64,000 nt of DNA from Beta vulgaris subsp. vulgaris (taxonomy: Eukaryota > Streptophyta > Magnoliopsida > Caryophyllales > Amaranthaceae). The stretch spans positions 21,691,983-21,755,982 of the forward strand of contig NC_079210.1 of the NCBI RefSeq assembly GCF_026745355.1. Direction: 5' to 3'. This document shows, piece by piece, positions 1 to 12,500 of the stretch (position 1 is its first letter; every line of letters starts with the position of its first letter). The notes beneath the pieces are model-generated. The model had not been told where the DNA came from. It searched no databases and worked only from the letters and a program-made list of their open reading frames with translations. Both the position numbers and the translations under genes were made by a program.

Positions 1-2053
1 TTTCAAGATCGAGTTATTATCAAATAGTCTCATGTCTGTGCAAGAAATATAAAGATGATAACGAAAAAACTAATAAAAACACTATATTGTTTACCATGAT
101 GTTTAGTGTATTATGATAGTCAGCTTCGTACGTGTGTATACACCAAATTTTGAACCACTTTAATTCGGTAAATAAAGATTTTGAAAAGAAATAAAAATAA
201 CAAAAACCATCATGCACCGTGGAGCGCGCGCCTTGTCAAATGCACGTTTTGTTCCGGAGCACAATTTTCATTCCATCTTACAGTTTTTCATTTTTGCGTA
301 TTAGTCATGCGGTTTCGGCTTAGAAACATAATTATCGTGAGTCGTAGTCGATACCTACAACCACCGTTTTGTTAAAATGATTCGTAGTATAATCATGCTC
401 GTCTTTATAAATTTAACGAGTTATCGTTAATTGTCTTAAGTTAGTCTTTCCAAAAAAAAAAAAGAGTCACGATTACGTGTGGGGATTTTAGTCGTATCCC
501 AAAACCGGTATTAATCAGTTTTCTTGATGGTCAAGTCATTGTTCATTAGATAAAGAATAATAATATATTCTTTATCCACTAATCACATCCTTTATCCATT
601 AGTTATATGGAATAAGAATCATGAAAAGAAGTGAAAATAAGAATCAAATCCCATGTATAAGAGGGGAGAAAATCCTGATTTTTTCCAAAAGATTCGAGCG
701 TGCACCAGGCACACGATCATGCACTAGAGGCATAATTGTTCGCCTAGTGCACAACAATGCCCTGCACCAGACGCTGAAATAGGTGTTTTATAGGTGGAGG
801 AATTCTGCTTACGATATCTGATATGGAACAAAATGGTTATATGTTAATGTGTATGAATTACGAAAGTTACGTTTTGTCCAAAACCTGTACTTGCCAATGA
901 ACTAAAGTCATGAAAATGGTTCTTGCCAATAGACTATTCATTGCTAATGATAATGTTCATTGTTAATTATTACTAAAGTGTTATAATGTATGGTTTTCGG
1001 TGAAAATGATTATGAACTAAACAGTTTTTACAGGCTGGAGTGAATTTATTGAGTTTTCAAGTCATTTCAGGTTATTTTTTGTGTTTTCCCCTTTCCCTAT
1101 TTTATTATATTATTCGGGTATTATGAAGATGGCGAAGGTTCAATTATGTCAAGAATGCTCTAGGACGGTTAAGTTGAAGTGCCTCTGTGTATATTTGGGT
1201 TATTTAGAATACTCTGTATGAAAGAATAATAATTATTGCTTAAAGATGAAACTTTTTATGTCTTATAGATCCTTTTAGGCTATTGTTTTATTAATGGACC
1301 ATAACCCACATGCTTAAGATTTGCTTCCGCTGATGATAAAGGTTATGTATTTTCGCGGGCTTTACATTGGATTTGTGGATTTGTTAAATTTGTCCCCATA
1401 ATGTAGAATTTATGAACAAACCTATATGGGGGCTGGGAAATTTGAAGGAATGGTTTACTTTTTTATTGGGAAAGTATATGAATTGATGGATTCTTTATGA
1501 GTTACTATATTTTTATATATGAAGTATGAATTTGTGGATTCCTGTGAGTTTTTCGATTGACATATGCACATACCTTAAAAGGTTGGAGCGCGAATTCTAT
1601 GGAGTGGATTGGTTTGTGCTATTAATTCCAATGTGCATCATTGGCCTAGATACCCGTTCGAGGCTTATTCATTAGAAGTAAGTCTTGAAAAGTCTTTCGG
1701 TTCTGGGATTGTGTTTGAGTTTCTTATCTAACTTATGATTTGAATGAATGATTCGTTTTCGATTCTAAGAAAGATATAGCTCATTTCTCTAAGCGTTCTT
1801 TGGGTACATATGTTGAAAGTTTAACTATAATATTCATCGTGACTTGTAGAGTTGTAGGAAAGTACTGCCGAATTTTTCGTAGAATTGAAAACCAAGCATT
1901 CATTTACTAATGGCATGAGAAACTCAAGGATGGGTTAGGTTGGAGTAATAAGGATCCAATTGTTCATGACTGCACTTAATAAAAAACTTTGAGTAATGTG
2001 ATATGTGTTGGTGTTTGATGTGTCTCTAGTGTATGAATATGGATCGAAACTAG
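1..2053. other. Noncoding AT-rich DNA, no gene seen
   Basis: I see no convincing coding sequence, RNA gene or element end here; the few open frames are short and of low complexity. A small dyad lies at 721-750, where GCACTAG is followed after a spacer by CTAGTGC. Because the next feature is a CACTA transposase, part of this stretch may be the 5' region of that transposon, but no CACTA terminal repeat was found to prove it. Confidence 0.5.
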
Positions 2054-3640
2054 ATGTATGGTAATCGAATTCCGGCGACATTTCTACAAGGGGTTGATGA
2101 ATTCATTAGGGTTGCTTTAGAACATCAATTGCATAATGACTCAAAGTTAATCCTCTGTCATTGTTGTGATTGCAATAACTCCTGGGGGTATCGTGATGTA
2201 GATCAATAATTACGGATCATTTGACTTGTTGTGGATTTAGGAGTAAATATACTAGGCAGACATTATGATCAGGGTATGAGCTCCATTAGCTTATGTGCTG
2301 ATTTGCATGTCGATACCAATAATGATGAGGTCGAGGACGAAAATGAAAAAGGTGAGGTTGAAATTGGAAAAGGAGATAATGATAATGAGAATGATAGGGT
2401 AGATGAGATCTTGCACAATTTAGAGGATGAAGGAAGTTATCGTCCTCATATATACAATAGTATTTTAAGTGCATCGGAAAAACCTATGTATCCGGGTTGT
2501 AAGAATTTCACTAAACTTTATGGCATCCTCACATTATTCAATATGAACTCGAAGCACAGTTGGGCAAATAAAAGTCTCAGTGAGTTTTTGAATTTTTTTC
2601 ATGAATTGCTACCTGAAGAGAATGAAATTGCCAACTCTACTTATGAGACAAAGAAACTGTTGTGTCCCTTAGGTATATATGATGAGATGATACATGCATG
2701 TCAAATGGTTGTGTGTTGTAGCGAAATGACTACAAGGATTTGCATGAGTGTCCAAGGTGTGGACTATCTCGTTCTAAGATAAAGGAGAATGATGAGGGGG
2801 TGAGAAAGAAACAATCTCTGACTAAGGTTCTTTAGTATCTTCCTATCATTCCAAGATTTAGGCGTTTATTTTCGGATGAGAATAATGCTAAATTATTAAG
2901 GTGTAATGCTAATGAGAGGAAGAAAGATGTGATGCTTAGACATCCTGTCGATTCTCCGCAATAAAATATCGGTCAAAAGTTTGTCGGTTTTTGTAAAGAA
3001 CCTTGAAATCTTAGGCTTGAACTTTACTGATGGGATGAACTAATTTGGCACACTAGGTACCCAACATAGCACTTGGCCAATTCTACTGACCATTTATGAT
3101 CTGCCCTCATGGTTATGTATGAAGTGTGAATTTAATTTATTCAGCTATCGCTTCTTACTTCAGTTCCTAAATAACCCGGAAACAACATGGAGTATCTTAA
3201 CATAGTCCTTCAAGATCTAAATTGTTATGGGATGAAGGTGTTTCGATCTTCGATATGTGTGCTAAAACCAACTTCACATTACGTGCCATGATATTTTCTA
3301 CGGTTAATTATCTTACTGCTTATGAGAATTTGTGAGGATGTGCAGTTAAAAGAGAAAAGGCATGCCCTATTTGTGATGTGGATATGATTGATCATCGGTA
3401 ACATCATTATGGCAATAATGTATACCTACATTATCGTACATGGCTTCCGTTAGATCATCCATTTCGTAAGAAGAATAAGGTGTTCAACGGAAAAGTGGAG
3501 ATGAGAGAAGCCCATGTACCCTTAAGTGGAAAAGAGGTTACTAAGCGGGTAAATGATAGTGAAATAGTGTTTGATAAGCCCTTTAAAAGTGACGTAAAGA
3601 AATCATACAAGAAAAGATCATATGCAGATTAAGAAAAAAA
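2054..3640 (+). pseudogene. Decayed CACTA (En/Spm) tnp2 transposase
   Basis: This is a relic of the TNP2-type transposase that cuts and moves CACTA DNA transposons. The N-terminal piece (2054-2200) reads as a transposase-associated domain, with FLQGVDEFIRVALEH and a cysteine-rich CHCCDCNNSW segment. The longest open stretch (2231-2782) holds an acidic linker and then the tnp2 core signature KLLCPLGIYDEMIHAC. Further family blocks follow in shifting frames: YLPIIPRFRRLFSDENNAKL at about 2835, MLRHPVDSPQ at about 2931, a block resembling the usual GMN-FG-LSTQHSTWP at about 3030, and a PLDHPFRKKNKVFNG block at about 3450. Several in-frame stops (for example at 2833 and 2961) and frameshifts make it non-functional. 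The C-terminal half of tnp2 is absent. No terminal repeats were found nearby, so the transposon limits are unknown. The family assignment is secure from the order of the motifs. Confidence 0.87.
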
Positions 3641-4496
3641 AATAAAGGAAAAAGAAAATATCACTTAGACCCGCTAAAAGTTAAGACCCCCTAAAGTTGG
3701 GACCTACACAGGTTAATCAATAGTTAAAACCTTTTAAAAATTATCACCCAAAGTTCAGACCTCTATTTTACATTTTTTCTAAGAAAAATATTTGTGATGC
3801 CATTGTTAGAACATTGTTGAATATGCCCTGGAAAACAAATGATGGACTTAAAGATAATTAAGACATGGCTGACTTGAAGAAATTCATTTTATGGTTGATG
3901 TGAAATGGAAGTCGTTATATAGAGTTCTAGTTCTGTTAGGATTCTATGTAAATTAGGAGTTTTATTTTAATTAAGTGTTTAAGTGATAAAGGAATCCTAT
4001 TATACGTAGGAGTCTAATTCCTTATCAAAGTCTAAATAGGAGTCTTATTTTACTAATTATATTAGGAATAGGCGTGTGATAAGTATAAGATATTATTTAT
4101 CTTGATCCTTAAAATAAAGATAGATAAGTTTATTAGTTGTTATCTTTAAGCTTTACTAGTTCTAGTAGGTTTAGGAAAACTTTTACTATATATATGGGTT
4201 TTCGGCCATAATAAAAGTAGAAGATTGATTTTGAGTTAATTCTTGTGAATTAAAGTTTCAGGAGAGAATCCACAAAGTTTCAGGAGTGAATCCACAAAAC
4301 CCCAGTTGAACTTTGAGTCGAAATACGCCTAAGTTCTTCATATCTTGGTTACTAATTGAGTTATTGCGACGAAATACGCCAGTATACTTAAGGTTACATT
4401 AATTAAACACATAAAAATCCAATCTTTCATAAATAAAGCCACTAAACTACATCAAGAGCCCAACTCTAGTGAATTCTTCCATAAAGAATCACATCA
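3641..4496. other. Noncoding, LTR-like sequence
   Basis: No gene is visible. The stretch 3860-4480 resembles retrotransposon LTR or leader sequence: a TATA-like run at about 4187-4197 is followed by a direct repeat of the phrase GTTTCAGGAG-GAATCCACAAA at 4254-4300. It does not match the 3' LTR of the copia element that follows, so it probably belongs to a different, truncated element. No TG/CA boundary or primer-binding site could be fixed. Confidence 0.35.
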
Positions 4497-7400
4497 GTGG
4501 CTATGATTTCTGAAATTATGTTTGTGCAGGTTGATGATTCTTGGTGGATAGATTCGGGAGCCTCTAGACATGTGTGCAACAATAAGCACTTGTTCATGTC
4601 TTTGAAAGATTTCGATGATGGTCCTATCTTGTATATGGGGAATGATTCTACGGTAAAGGCTAAAGGTATAGGCCAAGTAGAATTGTTTTAACCTCGGGAA
4701 AACTTTAACTCTCCGGGATGTTGTTATGTACCGGAAGTTAGGAAGAATCTTGTGTCGGAGGTCTTTTGAATAAGTTGGTTTTAAAGTTGTTTTTGAGTCG
4801 GATAAGTTTGTATTTCCAAGGGTGGTATTTTGTTGGACAAGGTTTCTTTTGTAATGGAATGTTTAAATTTAGTATTGATAATAAAATTGGTACTAGTTCT
4901 ATTTACATGCTTGATGTTTCTTCTCTATGGCACAATCGTTTATGTCATGTGAATTATCGTAGATTATATGACATGTCTAAGATGGGTTAATACCTCCTTT
5001 CGATTTAAAGTTAGAGAAGTGTATACATTGCTGCTAAATAAAATTACAAAAAATCCTTATCCTAGTGTGACTAGACAAACGGTATTGCTTGAATTGGTGC
5101 ATAGTGACTTGTGTGACTTTCATAGTTCACCTTCTTTGGAAATAAAAAATATTGTTAACTTTTATTGATGATTTTTCAAGGTTTTGTTACATATATTTAT
5201 TATTTACTAAAGATGAAGCACTAGAAAAGTTTAAGACCTTTAAACACGAAGTGGAACTATTAACTTAATAAAAGTTAAAAGACTTCGAACGGATAGGGGT
5301 GGTGAATATTATAATCCAAGTTATTTTAGTTCCATTGGTGTAATTCATGAAACAACCGCCCATACTCACCTCAAAGTAATGGTATAGCGGAACGGAAAAA
5401 TAGGGTCCTAAAAGAAATGGTTAATCCATGCTTTCTAATTCGGGTCTTAATGACGGTTTTTGGGGTGATGCAATTTTAACTGCATGTTATATTTAAATCG
5501 AGTTCCTAATAAAAGGAATAAGACTACCCCTTATGAACTTTGGTGTAACAAAAAGCCTAATCTCAATTACCTTAAGGTATGGGGTTGTAGGGCAATTGTC
5601 AAATTGACGGAACCTAAAAGGAAAACTTTAGGTGAAAAAGGAATTGATTGCATTTTTATAGGCTATGCGGTACATAGCAAAGCCTATAGGTTTTATGTCA
5701 TTGAGCCCAATGACTTTGTCTCTATTCACTGTGATAGAGTCAAGGGATGCAATATTTGATGAGACTAGATTCTCATCGATTCCAAGACCAAAGGACATGA
5801 TACCTAGTACTAGTTCCAATGTTGGATGACATTTCTAATGATCATGATACTACAACACCGGAAATTAGGAAAAGTAAAAGAATTAAAAAGAGAAATCTTT
5901 TGGACCGGATTTTCAACTATATTTAGTTGAAGGGTCAAGGGAGTCAATTTCGACTCAAATTTCATATTGTTACAATATGGAGGAGGATCCTAGGACCTTT
6001 GATGAGGCTATGAAGTCTCATGATTCTGCTTTCTGGAAAGAGGCAGTGAATGATGAAATGGATTCTATAATGGGTAATCAAACTTGGATTTTAGCTAATT
6101 TACCTCCCGGTTGCAAACCCCTAGGTTGTAAATGGATTTTTGTAAGGAAAAAGAAAATCGATGGAACCATACTAAAACATAAGGCCCGGTTAGTGGTCCA
6201 AGGTTTTAGGCAAAGATATGGTATCGATTACTTTGAACTTATGCTCCAGTAGCTAGAATAGCTACCATTAGACCTTTGATAGCATTAGATGCGATTCATG
6301 GTCTAGTAATTCACCAAATGGATGTAAAACTGCTTTTCTTAATGGTGAATTGGAGGAGGAAGTGTACATGAATCAACCTGAAGGGTTTGTGGTCAAAGGT
6401 CAAGAAACTAAAGTTTGCAAATTAGTTAGATCTTTGTATGGTCTTAAACAAGCACCTAAGCAATGGTCAAATGTTATGTGTTGTCTAGTGGGTTCAAAAT
6501 AAATCAGTCCGATAAGTGTGTATATAGCAAATTTGATAATAACGGTAAAGGAGTTATAATTTGCTTATATGTTGATGATATGCTTATTTTTGGGACTGAT
6601 TTGGAACAAGTGGAAAAGACCAAAGTCTTTCTCCTTCTAGCTTCTCCATGAAAGATTTGGGTGAAGCGGATGTTATTCTAGGTATTAGAATAATAGAGGA
6701 AGAGGAAAGGTCTTTTCTTTATCACAATCTCATTATATTGAGAAAGTGGTCAAGAGGTATAATGAGTCAAATTCGACTCATTTTGCTACTCCTATGGATC
6801 CTAGTATTCACTTGGTTCCGAGTAGTGGTACTCCAATTTCACAATTGGAGTATGCAAGCTTAATTGGAAGCTTGATGTATGCTATGACTAGCACTCGGCC
6901 GGATATAGCTTTGCTATTGGCAAGCTCAGTAGGTATACTAGTAATCCTAGTATGTTGCATTGGCAAGCATTGAGAAGAGTGTTAAGGTACTTGAATAAGA
7001 CCTTGGATTATGTCATAACTTACAAAAGAGAACCTTCTATCTTAGAAGGTTACTCGGATGCTAGTTGGATTTCAAATAAGGAAGATTATTCATCCACTAG
7101 TGGTGGGGTTTTCTTCTTGGAGGAGGTGCCATTTCATGGGCATCCAAGAAGCAAACATGTATAACGGATTCCACTATGGCATCGGAATTCATTGCTTTGG
7201 CTTCTTGTTGCCAAGAAGCGGAATGGCTAAGGAATGTGTTGATGAGGTGACTTATGGGTAAACCTATGTCACCTCTTGCTATCCATTGTGATAGTGCATC
7301 AACCATAGCTAAAGCTATAGTGAAGTCTACAATGGCAAGTCAAGGCACATTGGAGTTAGACAGTATGTGCGGGAAATGATAAGGGATAGTTGTATAACTA

Positions 7401-7524
7401 TTAATTAGTTTGAACTTGGCGATACGTTTACGAAACCGTTGTCAAGGGAACTAGTGAACAAAATGAACAAAGTGATGGGTCTTAAGCCTATTGAACAACC
7501 TATGGTGAAGGAAAACTCTATTTG
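4497..7524 (+). pseudogene. Copia polyprotein remnant (PR-IN-RT-RH)
   Basis: Once a single polyprotein, now at least eight open pieces. Protease: SWWIDSGASRHVCN at about 4536-4580, with the catalytic DSG. The pre-integrase zinc region is at about 4926-4990 (LWHNRLCHVNYRRLYDMSKM). The integrase core follows, with HSDLC at about 5100, RTDRGGEYYNP at about 5288 and an NGIAERKNRVLKEM-like block at about 5380, so all three acidic positions are traceable. Reverse transcriptase: 5977-6650, with WKEAVNDEMDSI, KWIFVRKKKIDG and the catalytic YVDD at 6568-6579. RNase H: about 6846-7450, with YSDASWISNKEDYSSTSGG. The 3' end has the typical TKPLSRELVNKM block at about 7430. Many frameshifts and stops separate these pieces. 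Gag is missing entirely. The element cannot be autonomous. Confidence 0.9.
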
Positions 7525-8021
7525 ATGTTATAATCAACTTAGATCTCAAATTCAAGGAGGATAGTACTTCTCTAGAAGGTTGGGAGCACTTGTTTAATAC
7601 ATCCCGAGTTAGTGTTGTTGCTACAATGATAAAGAGGTTGAATTTATTCTTAATAAATCTTTGATAAAGTGCTCAATTGTAGGAGCATGTTCGGAAAGAT
7701 TTACCTATATAAGCTAGAAGTTTGGCCGCTTCACCAAGTCTAAGGCTTGACTTGGAACCTTATGAATGGATATGGACACCAAGGCTTCATAGGTGTCGGA
7801 GGTTTAAGAACCTAGTTTATTTTGTGTATTAGTAACTTCAATAATTTGTAATGGTTATATGATTCAAATTTGTCTATCATTATGATCAAATTATTGTAAA
7901 GTTACTTTTACTAAATGGAAATTCAATCGTAAGATATTTCCATGATGCATGAACATGGTTGTTTGTGATTTATAGCAAGTTGAAAAACTTTTCAACATTA
8001 CCCTATAAATTGGAGGAGGAT
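7525..8021 (+). other. Copia 3' untranslated region with polypurine tract
   Basis: Noncoding sequence between the end of RNase H and the 3' LTR. The last bases, 8011-8021 (TGGAGGAGGAT), are a purine-rich tract of the kind that primes plus-strand DNA synthesis. They directly precede TGTTGGAAC, the expected start of a copia LTR. Confidence 0.6.
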
Positions 8022-8724
8022 TGTTGGAACATTTATAGGGTAATGGGTTTTATGCTCATATGGTCATATACTAGAAGAGGAGCAGGTCTAGTATGTAAAA
8101 GATTAGAGTACACAAAATTGCAAAGGCATGTGGAAAAAACCAAGGAAAACAGAAGCTGGTCGCAGGTCGCAACCTGGGGGCCGTCGCGGGTCGTGACCTA
8201 AGTCTCGCGACTCGCGAGCTATTTCGCGAGTCGCGACGTGTCTTCTGTATTGGAACGTGAAAAGATGCTTTGACAGTTTTCAACCGTTATGATGTGTACG
8301 TTATTCGTTTAATGACTATTACGATCCTTAACTCAGTGGATTAAAGGTCATTAATCAGTGATTAAAGGGGGGGGGGTTATGAAAGTAACAACTCTAATCT
8401 ATGAAGGATATATTTTCTATATAACCTTTGTGATTCCTATGAGGAAGAGGTTAGAAAAAATTAGTTTTTTATACTCTAAAGTACTTGCATTGCTTGAGAG
8501 AAACTTAGCTACTTTCTTTTGAGTGTTCTTCATAGACTCTAAACACAAGTTCTTGTTTATTCACTTAGAAGATCATATAAGTGAATTGTTCTCTCCATTG
8601 TATCTCATTAGTTATTTCGTGGTAACACGGTGATCCTAGAGGGGCGAAATTAAACTAAAAAGGAAAGGTTAGTTTTTGTGCCTTGAAGTGGTATATCCGA
8701 TTCTCTCGTTGATCACACCTAACA
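8022..8724 (+). repeat. 3' LTR of the first copia element
   Basis: It starts with TGTTGGAACA immediately after the polypurine tract. I place the end at CACCTAACA (8724), giving TG...CA termini and about 703 bp. The start is well supported; the end is an inference because there is no 5' LTR to compare. The LTR contains a GC-rich island with a perfect hairpin at 8206-8235. Confidence 0.6.
8206..8235. repeat. Perfect 12-bp CpG-rich hairpin in LTR
   Basis: CGCGACTCGCGA at 8206-8217 and its exact reverse complement at 8224-8235 are separated by a 6-base loop. It stands out as a GC-rich patch in AT-rich DNA and lies in the U3/R part of the LTR. Confidence 0.85.
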
Positions 8725-8889
8725 AGATGTACTAGAGTAGGTTTTGGTTATTTATGAATTTTTTTCTAATGTATTCTTGGGTTACCCAAAATACAAAGGA
8801 GGCTCTGCCGAAATTCTGCTCATAAATAATAATATATGTTAGTTTAGTTTTGATGTTATACCTTTAGTTTATGCAAAAAAAGCTGGTTA

Positions 8890-9271
8890 AAAAAATAACA
8901 AAGTGAGTCATTTTCGCCGTACTTTCAGCAACAACCGACACAGATGCCCTTCATTTGCATCGCAGATAGCCATCATCCGACGCACATGGCTACTGGGCTG
9001 GCATGCTGGGGTGCTACTTGGTGTGGTGCTGATGAGGATTATTTTTGTTGCACATTGTACACCATGCAATACAATGGCTGCTCATCTACATCGCACATTG
9101 TACATTATCAGACGCATATAGGCTCCCCCATACCTGGTGTGGTGTTGGGCTCAAGGAGTCATGTGGGTAACACATTGTTAATGGTCAGACGCAAATAGTT
9201 TGGGATTTGCATCGTGTCGAAATATGACGTAGATCATTTCTCCCAAATTTGCATCGAGGCCTGTACTAGTG
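8890..9271. mobile_element. CACTA-type element fragment (3' end)
   Basis: The fragment ends in GTACTAGTG (9263-9271), the reverse complement of a CACTAGTAC terminus. The preceding 350 bp hold repeated motifs of the form GCATCG, GACGCA and TTTGCATCG in both orientations, as expected for subterminal transposase-binding repeats. The same GCGTCGGA-type motifs occur in the element starting at 46,850, so both belong to one related group. The opposite end was not found and the fragment is probably truncated by the copia LTR side. Confidence 0.6.
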
Positions 9272-9589
9272 ACTAATTAAGCAAATATAAGCAAAAATTT
9301 GAATATACATTGTAAAACATTTCAAACAACAATAATAATAAATATAAAATTGATAGATTAAAGAAGTATAATCTCTTTTTTTATTTGATGATATTATATA
9401 GAGATATATATAAAATCCAACAAAGAATATCATTTTATCCAAAGTCGTCAATCAAAATAAACCTATGGTTTATACCTCATTCATACCATAGCACATAAAT
9501 ATAAGTATATTGTAATACTATAGTTCACGCAAATGACTATAATCAGAACATTAATTGAGTAAGTAATAGTTGCAATCATGAGAGGTATT
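9272..9589. other. AT-rich spacer, nothing recognised
   Basis: No coding or element signal was seen. A copia 3' LTR would be expected here for the reverse-strand element that follows, but no copy of its 5' LTR sequence is present. Confidence 0.4.
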
Positions 9590-12500
9590 ACAGAGCATCC
9601 CCAAGAGGTTTAGTTAAGACATCTGCTAACTGCATTTGGGAGTTAACATGGTGCGTGGCAATAAAACCAGATTCAACATCTTCTTGAATATAGTGAACAT
9701 TAATGTGCAAGTGTTCTCAACAATGTGTTGAGCAGCCTTGTTGTCAAAAAATAAAGGCACATGAGTAGGAACATTGATTTTAACATATGCGAGAAGATTA
9801 GTAATCAAAGTAAGCTCAGTAGTACTAAGACTCATGCTCCTATATTTAGCTTTAGTAGAGCTTTTAGACACTACCTTTTGCTTCTTTGTCTTCCAAGAAA
9901 AAAAGGATTTTCCCAGAAATATATAGTAGCAAGTAAGAGATCTAGTTGAATCAATACAAGTACCCGAATCTGCATCACAGTAGGCATGGACTTGTAAAAT
10001 TGAATCAGCAAAATAAAAAAGACCATGATGTAAGGTCCCGTTAAGATATCTAAGAATATGTTGTGCATCAAGAGTGTGAGAAACTTTAGGAGCACACAAA
10101 AATTGGGCTGAGCTATTGGACAACAAAAGAAAGATCACGCCTAGTCATGCTCAGATACACGAACTTGCCAATAATCCTTCTATAAACCTCTGGCCTGGTC
10201 ATGATCAAATCACCATCATGTTTACTGAGCTTTAAACCTTGAGGAAAAGAGCAATCTGCTAACTTATAATTAGTCATAACAATATTGCTAAGTATATCCA
10301 ATACGTATTTTATCTGATTGAGTAAAATACCAGTATCATCCATAAGACCTCAATACCAAGGAAGTATTTGACTGGTCCTAGATCTTTAATAGTGAACTCA
10401 AAATGTTATCGGGCTTTTAACTGTTCAATGGTTGAAACGTGTGCGAACAAGCAAACAATCATCCATATAGGCCACAATAATAGTGTATCTATCAACAGAA
10501 TGAAGGGTAACATTGAGTAGTCATACTTGGATTAGTGAAAAAACAAGTTTAAGAAGAAATTTGGTTAACTCCATATTTTATTGTCTTGATGCCTGTTTCA
10601 GGCCATAGATTGACCTATTGAGTTACAAACCTGATCATGCTTAGCTTTTGTATAACCCAATGGAGATTGCATATACAAATATTTATCAATAAAACCATGT
10701 AATAATGCATTATTAATATCTACCTGAGGAAGCTATATATGACAAGCAACAACAATAGCTAAGACAGTTCTAACAGTTGTGAATTTAGCAGCTGGACTAA
10801 ACATGTGTTTATAGTCCTCTCCTTTGACCTGTCTATCACCCCTTGAAACTAATATGCCTTTGCATTTTTCTACAGTCCCATCAGGATTAATATCAGAAGG
10901 CAAGTGGACAATATCCCATGTGCCAATTTGTTCAAGAGCTTCTAACTCTTTATCAATAGCTGCCACCCATCTAGGGTCACTCTTAGCTTGATCATAGGAA
11001 AAAGGCTCAACATTAGACAAAACACTTCTAAGCTAGCAAGACTGTGATAAGGGAAGTGAGATAGTTAAGGGTAAGTATAAGCATTAAAAGAGGAAGAAAT
11101 AGAAGTAGTAGGAAGAATAGAAGTCGAAACAACAAAATCTTTGAATTTTGTGGATGGTATTTTCCGTCTATCAAATATTCTTAATACAAGATTAGAACAA
11201 GGAATAGGAGTAGGAGATAATGAATTTAAGATAGGAAAGGAAGCATGAGGTAAAGAATTATCTTCCTGAATGGAATAGGTAGAAGAATTAAGAGTATCTG
11301 AAGAAGAATGAGAAAGAGTGGTAGGTGTAGGAGAAGAAGTAGGAGTAAAAATAGTTGTGAAGTAGAAGGATGAGATGGAGAAACGAAAGGTGGGATATCA
11401 TGATCATTTAATGCAGGAGTGACTGTAAATGTAAAAATAGAAGAAATAGCATCTATGGAAACAAATGATTTTAGAAAAGGAAAAACATGCTCTTGGAATT
11501 TTACATCTCTACTTACAATTATCTTGTGAGATTTAAGGTCATAAAATTTATAAACCTTCTGTCCATAAGGATAGCCTAGGAAAATTTATATGTTAGGTCT
11601 TGGAGCAAATTTGTCAGATGTTTGGCAAGATGCATAACATAAACAACCAATGATCCTTAAATGATCATAAGAAGGAGGTTGTTTCATGAGATATTCATAG
11701 GGGTTTTTCCACTAGAAGACATAAGAGTGCATAAGATGTGGCTGCTAATAAACGTTCTCCCCATAATTTGCTAGGAAGAGAAGCATGTTTCATGAGACAT
11801 TCATAGGTTGTTTCAACATAGTGTTTGTGCTTTGTTTAAATCCTTCCATTATGTTGTCCCCATAATTTGCTAGGCAGAGAAGCATGTTTCATGACACATT
11901 CATAGGCTGTTTCAAGATGGTGTTTGTACTTTGTTTCAATCCTTCCATTATGTTGTGGTTTACCAGCTAAACTTCTCTAATGAAGGATGCCTTTACTACC
12001 AAAAAGAGTTGTGCTAGCTGCTTGAAATATTTCAGTACCATTCACTTCTAATCATTATAATAAAAGTATTAAACTGATATTCAACATATGCAATAAATTC
12101 TTTTGATTAAAGTAGGAAATTGGGTTTTTAAATTAAGCAAATGAGTCTATGTTAACGAAGCCTGTCTATATGGACCCCAACGGTCCCCGTTGATCAATTG
12201 AAAAAGAGCACCAGTATGTGAAGTTGAAACAGGTGAAGGAGTATTATGAAACTTAACAAAGATCCAAGGTTCATAATAAAAATCTATTGTATTATTAAGC
12301 TTATAAGGAATTGATAGTTTAGACATTGTGTGAGTAGATAAGTGATATAATCTAGCATGTAAAGTACTAAATGTATGTGCAAAAATGCCAGCATGAAAAC
12401 TTTTATTTAAGCAAGGAGAAAACACATCAGATGAAGAAGAAGTGGAAACAGAACTGAACTTGTATGAGCCACCCCAATGATAGCCAATAGCCTGGATTTC

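Larger units (their letters stand above)
4497..8724 (+). mobile_element. Ty1/copia retrotransposon (Tork-like), 5'-truncated
   Basis: A copia element lacking its 5' LTR, primer-binding site and gag. It begins abruptly inside the protease region and keeps the integrase, reverse transcriptase and RNase H remains, a purine-rich tract at 8011-8021 and an LTR-like 3' end from 8022. The domain order protease-integrase-RT-RNase H identifies Ty1/copia. The Tork lineage is suggested by the wording of the protease and pre-integrase motifs and is less certain. No target duplication can be checked because the 5' end is missing. Confidence 0.82.

Noticed and set aside
8903..9198. Overlapping 72- and 84-codon frames
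   Set aside because: They coincide with the subterminal repeats of the CACTA fragment and show no conserved protein pattern.
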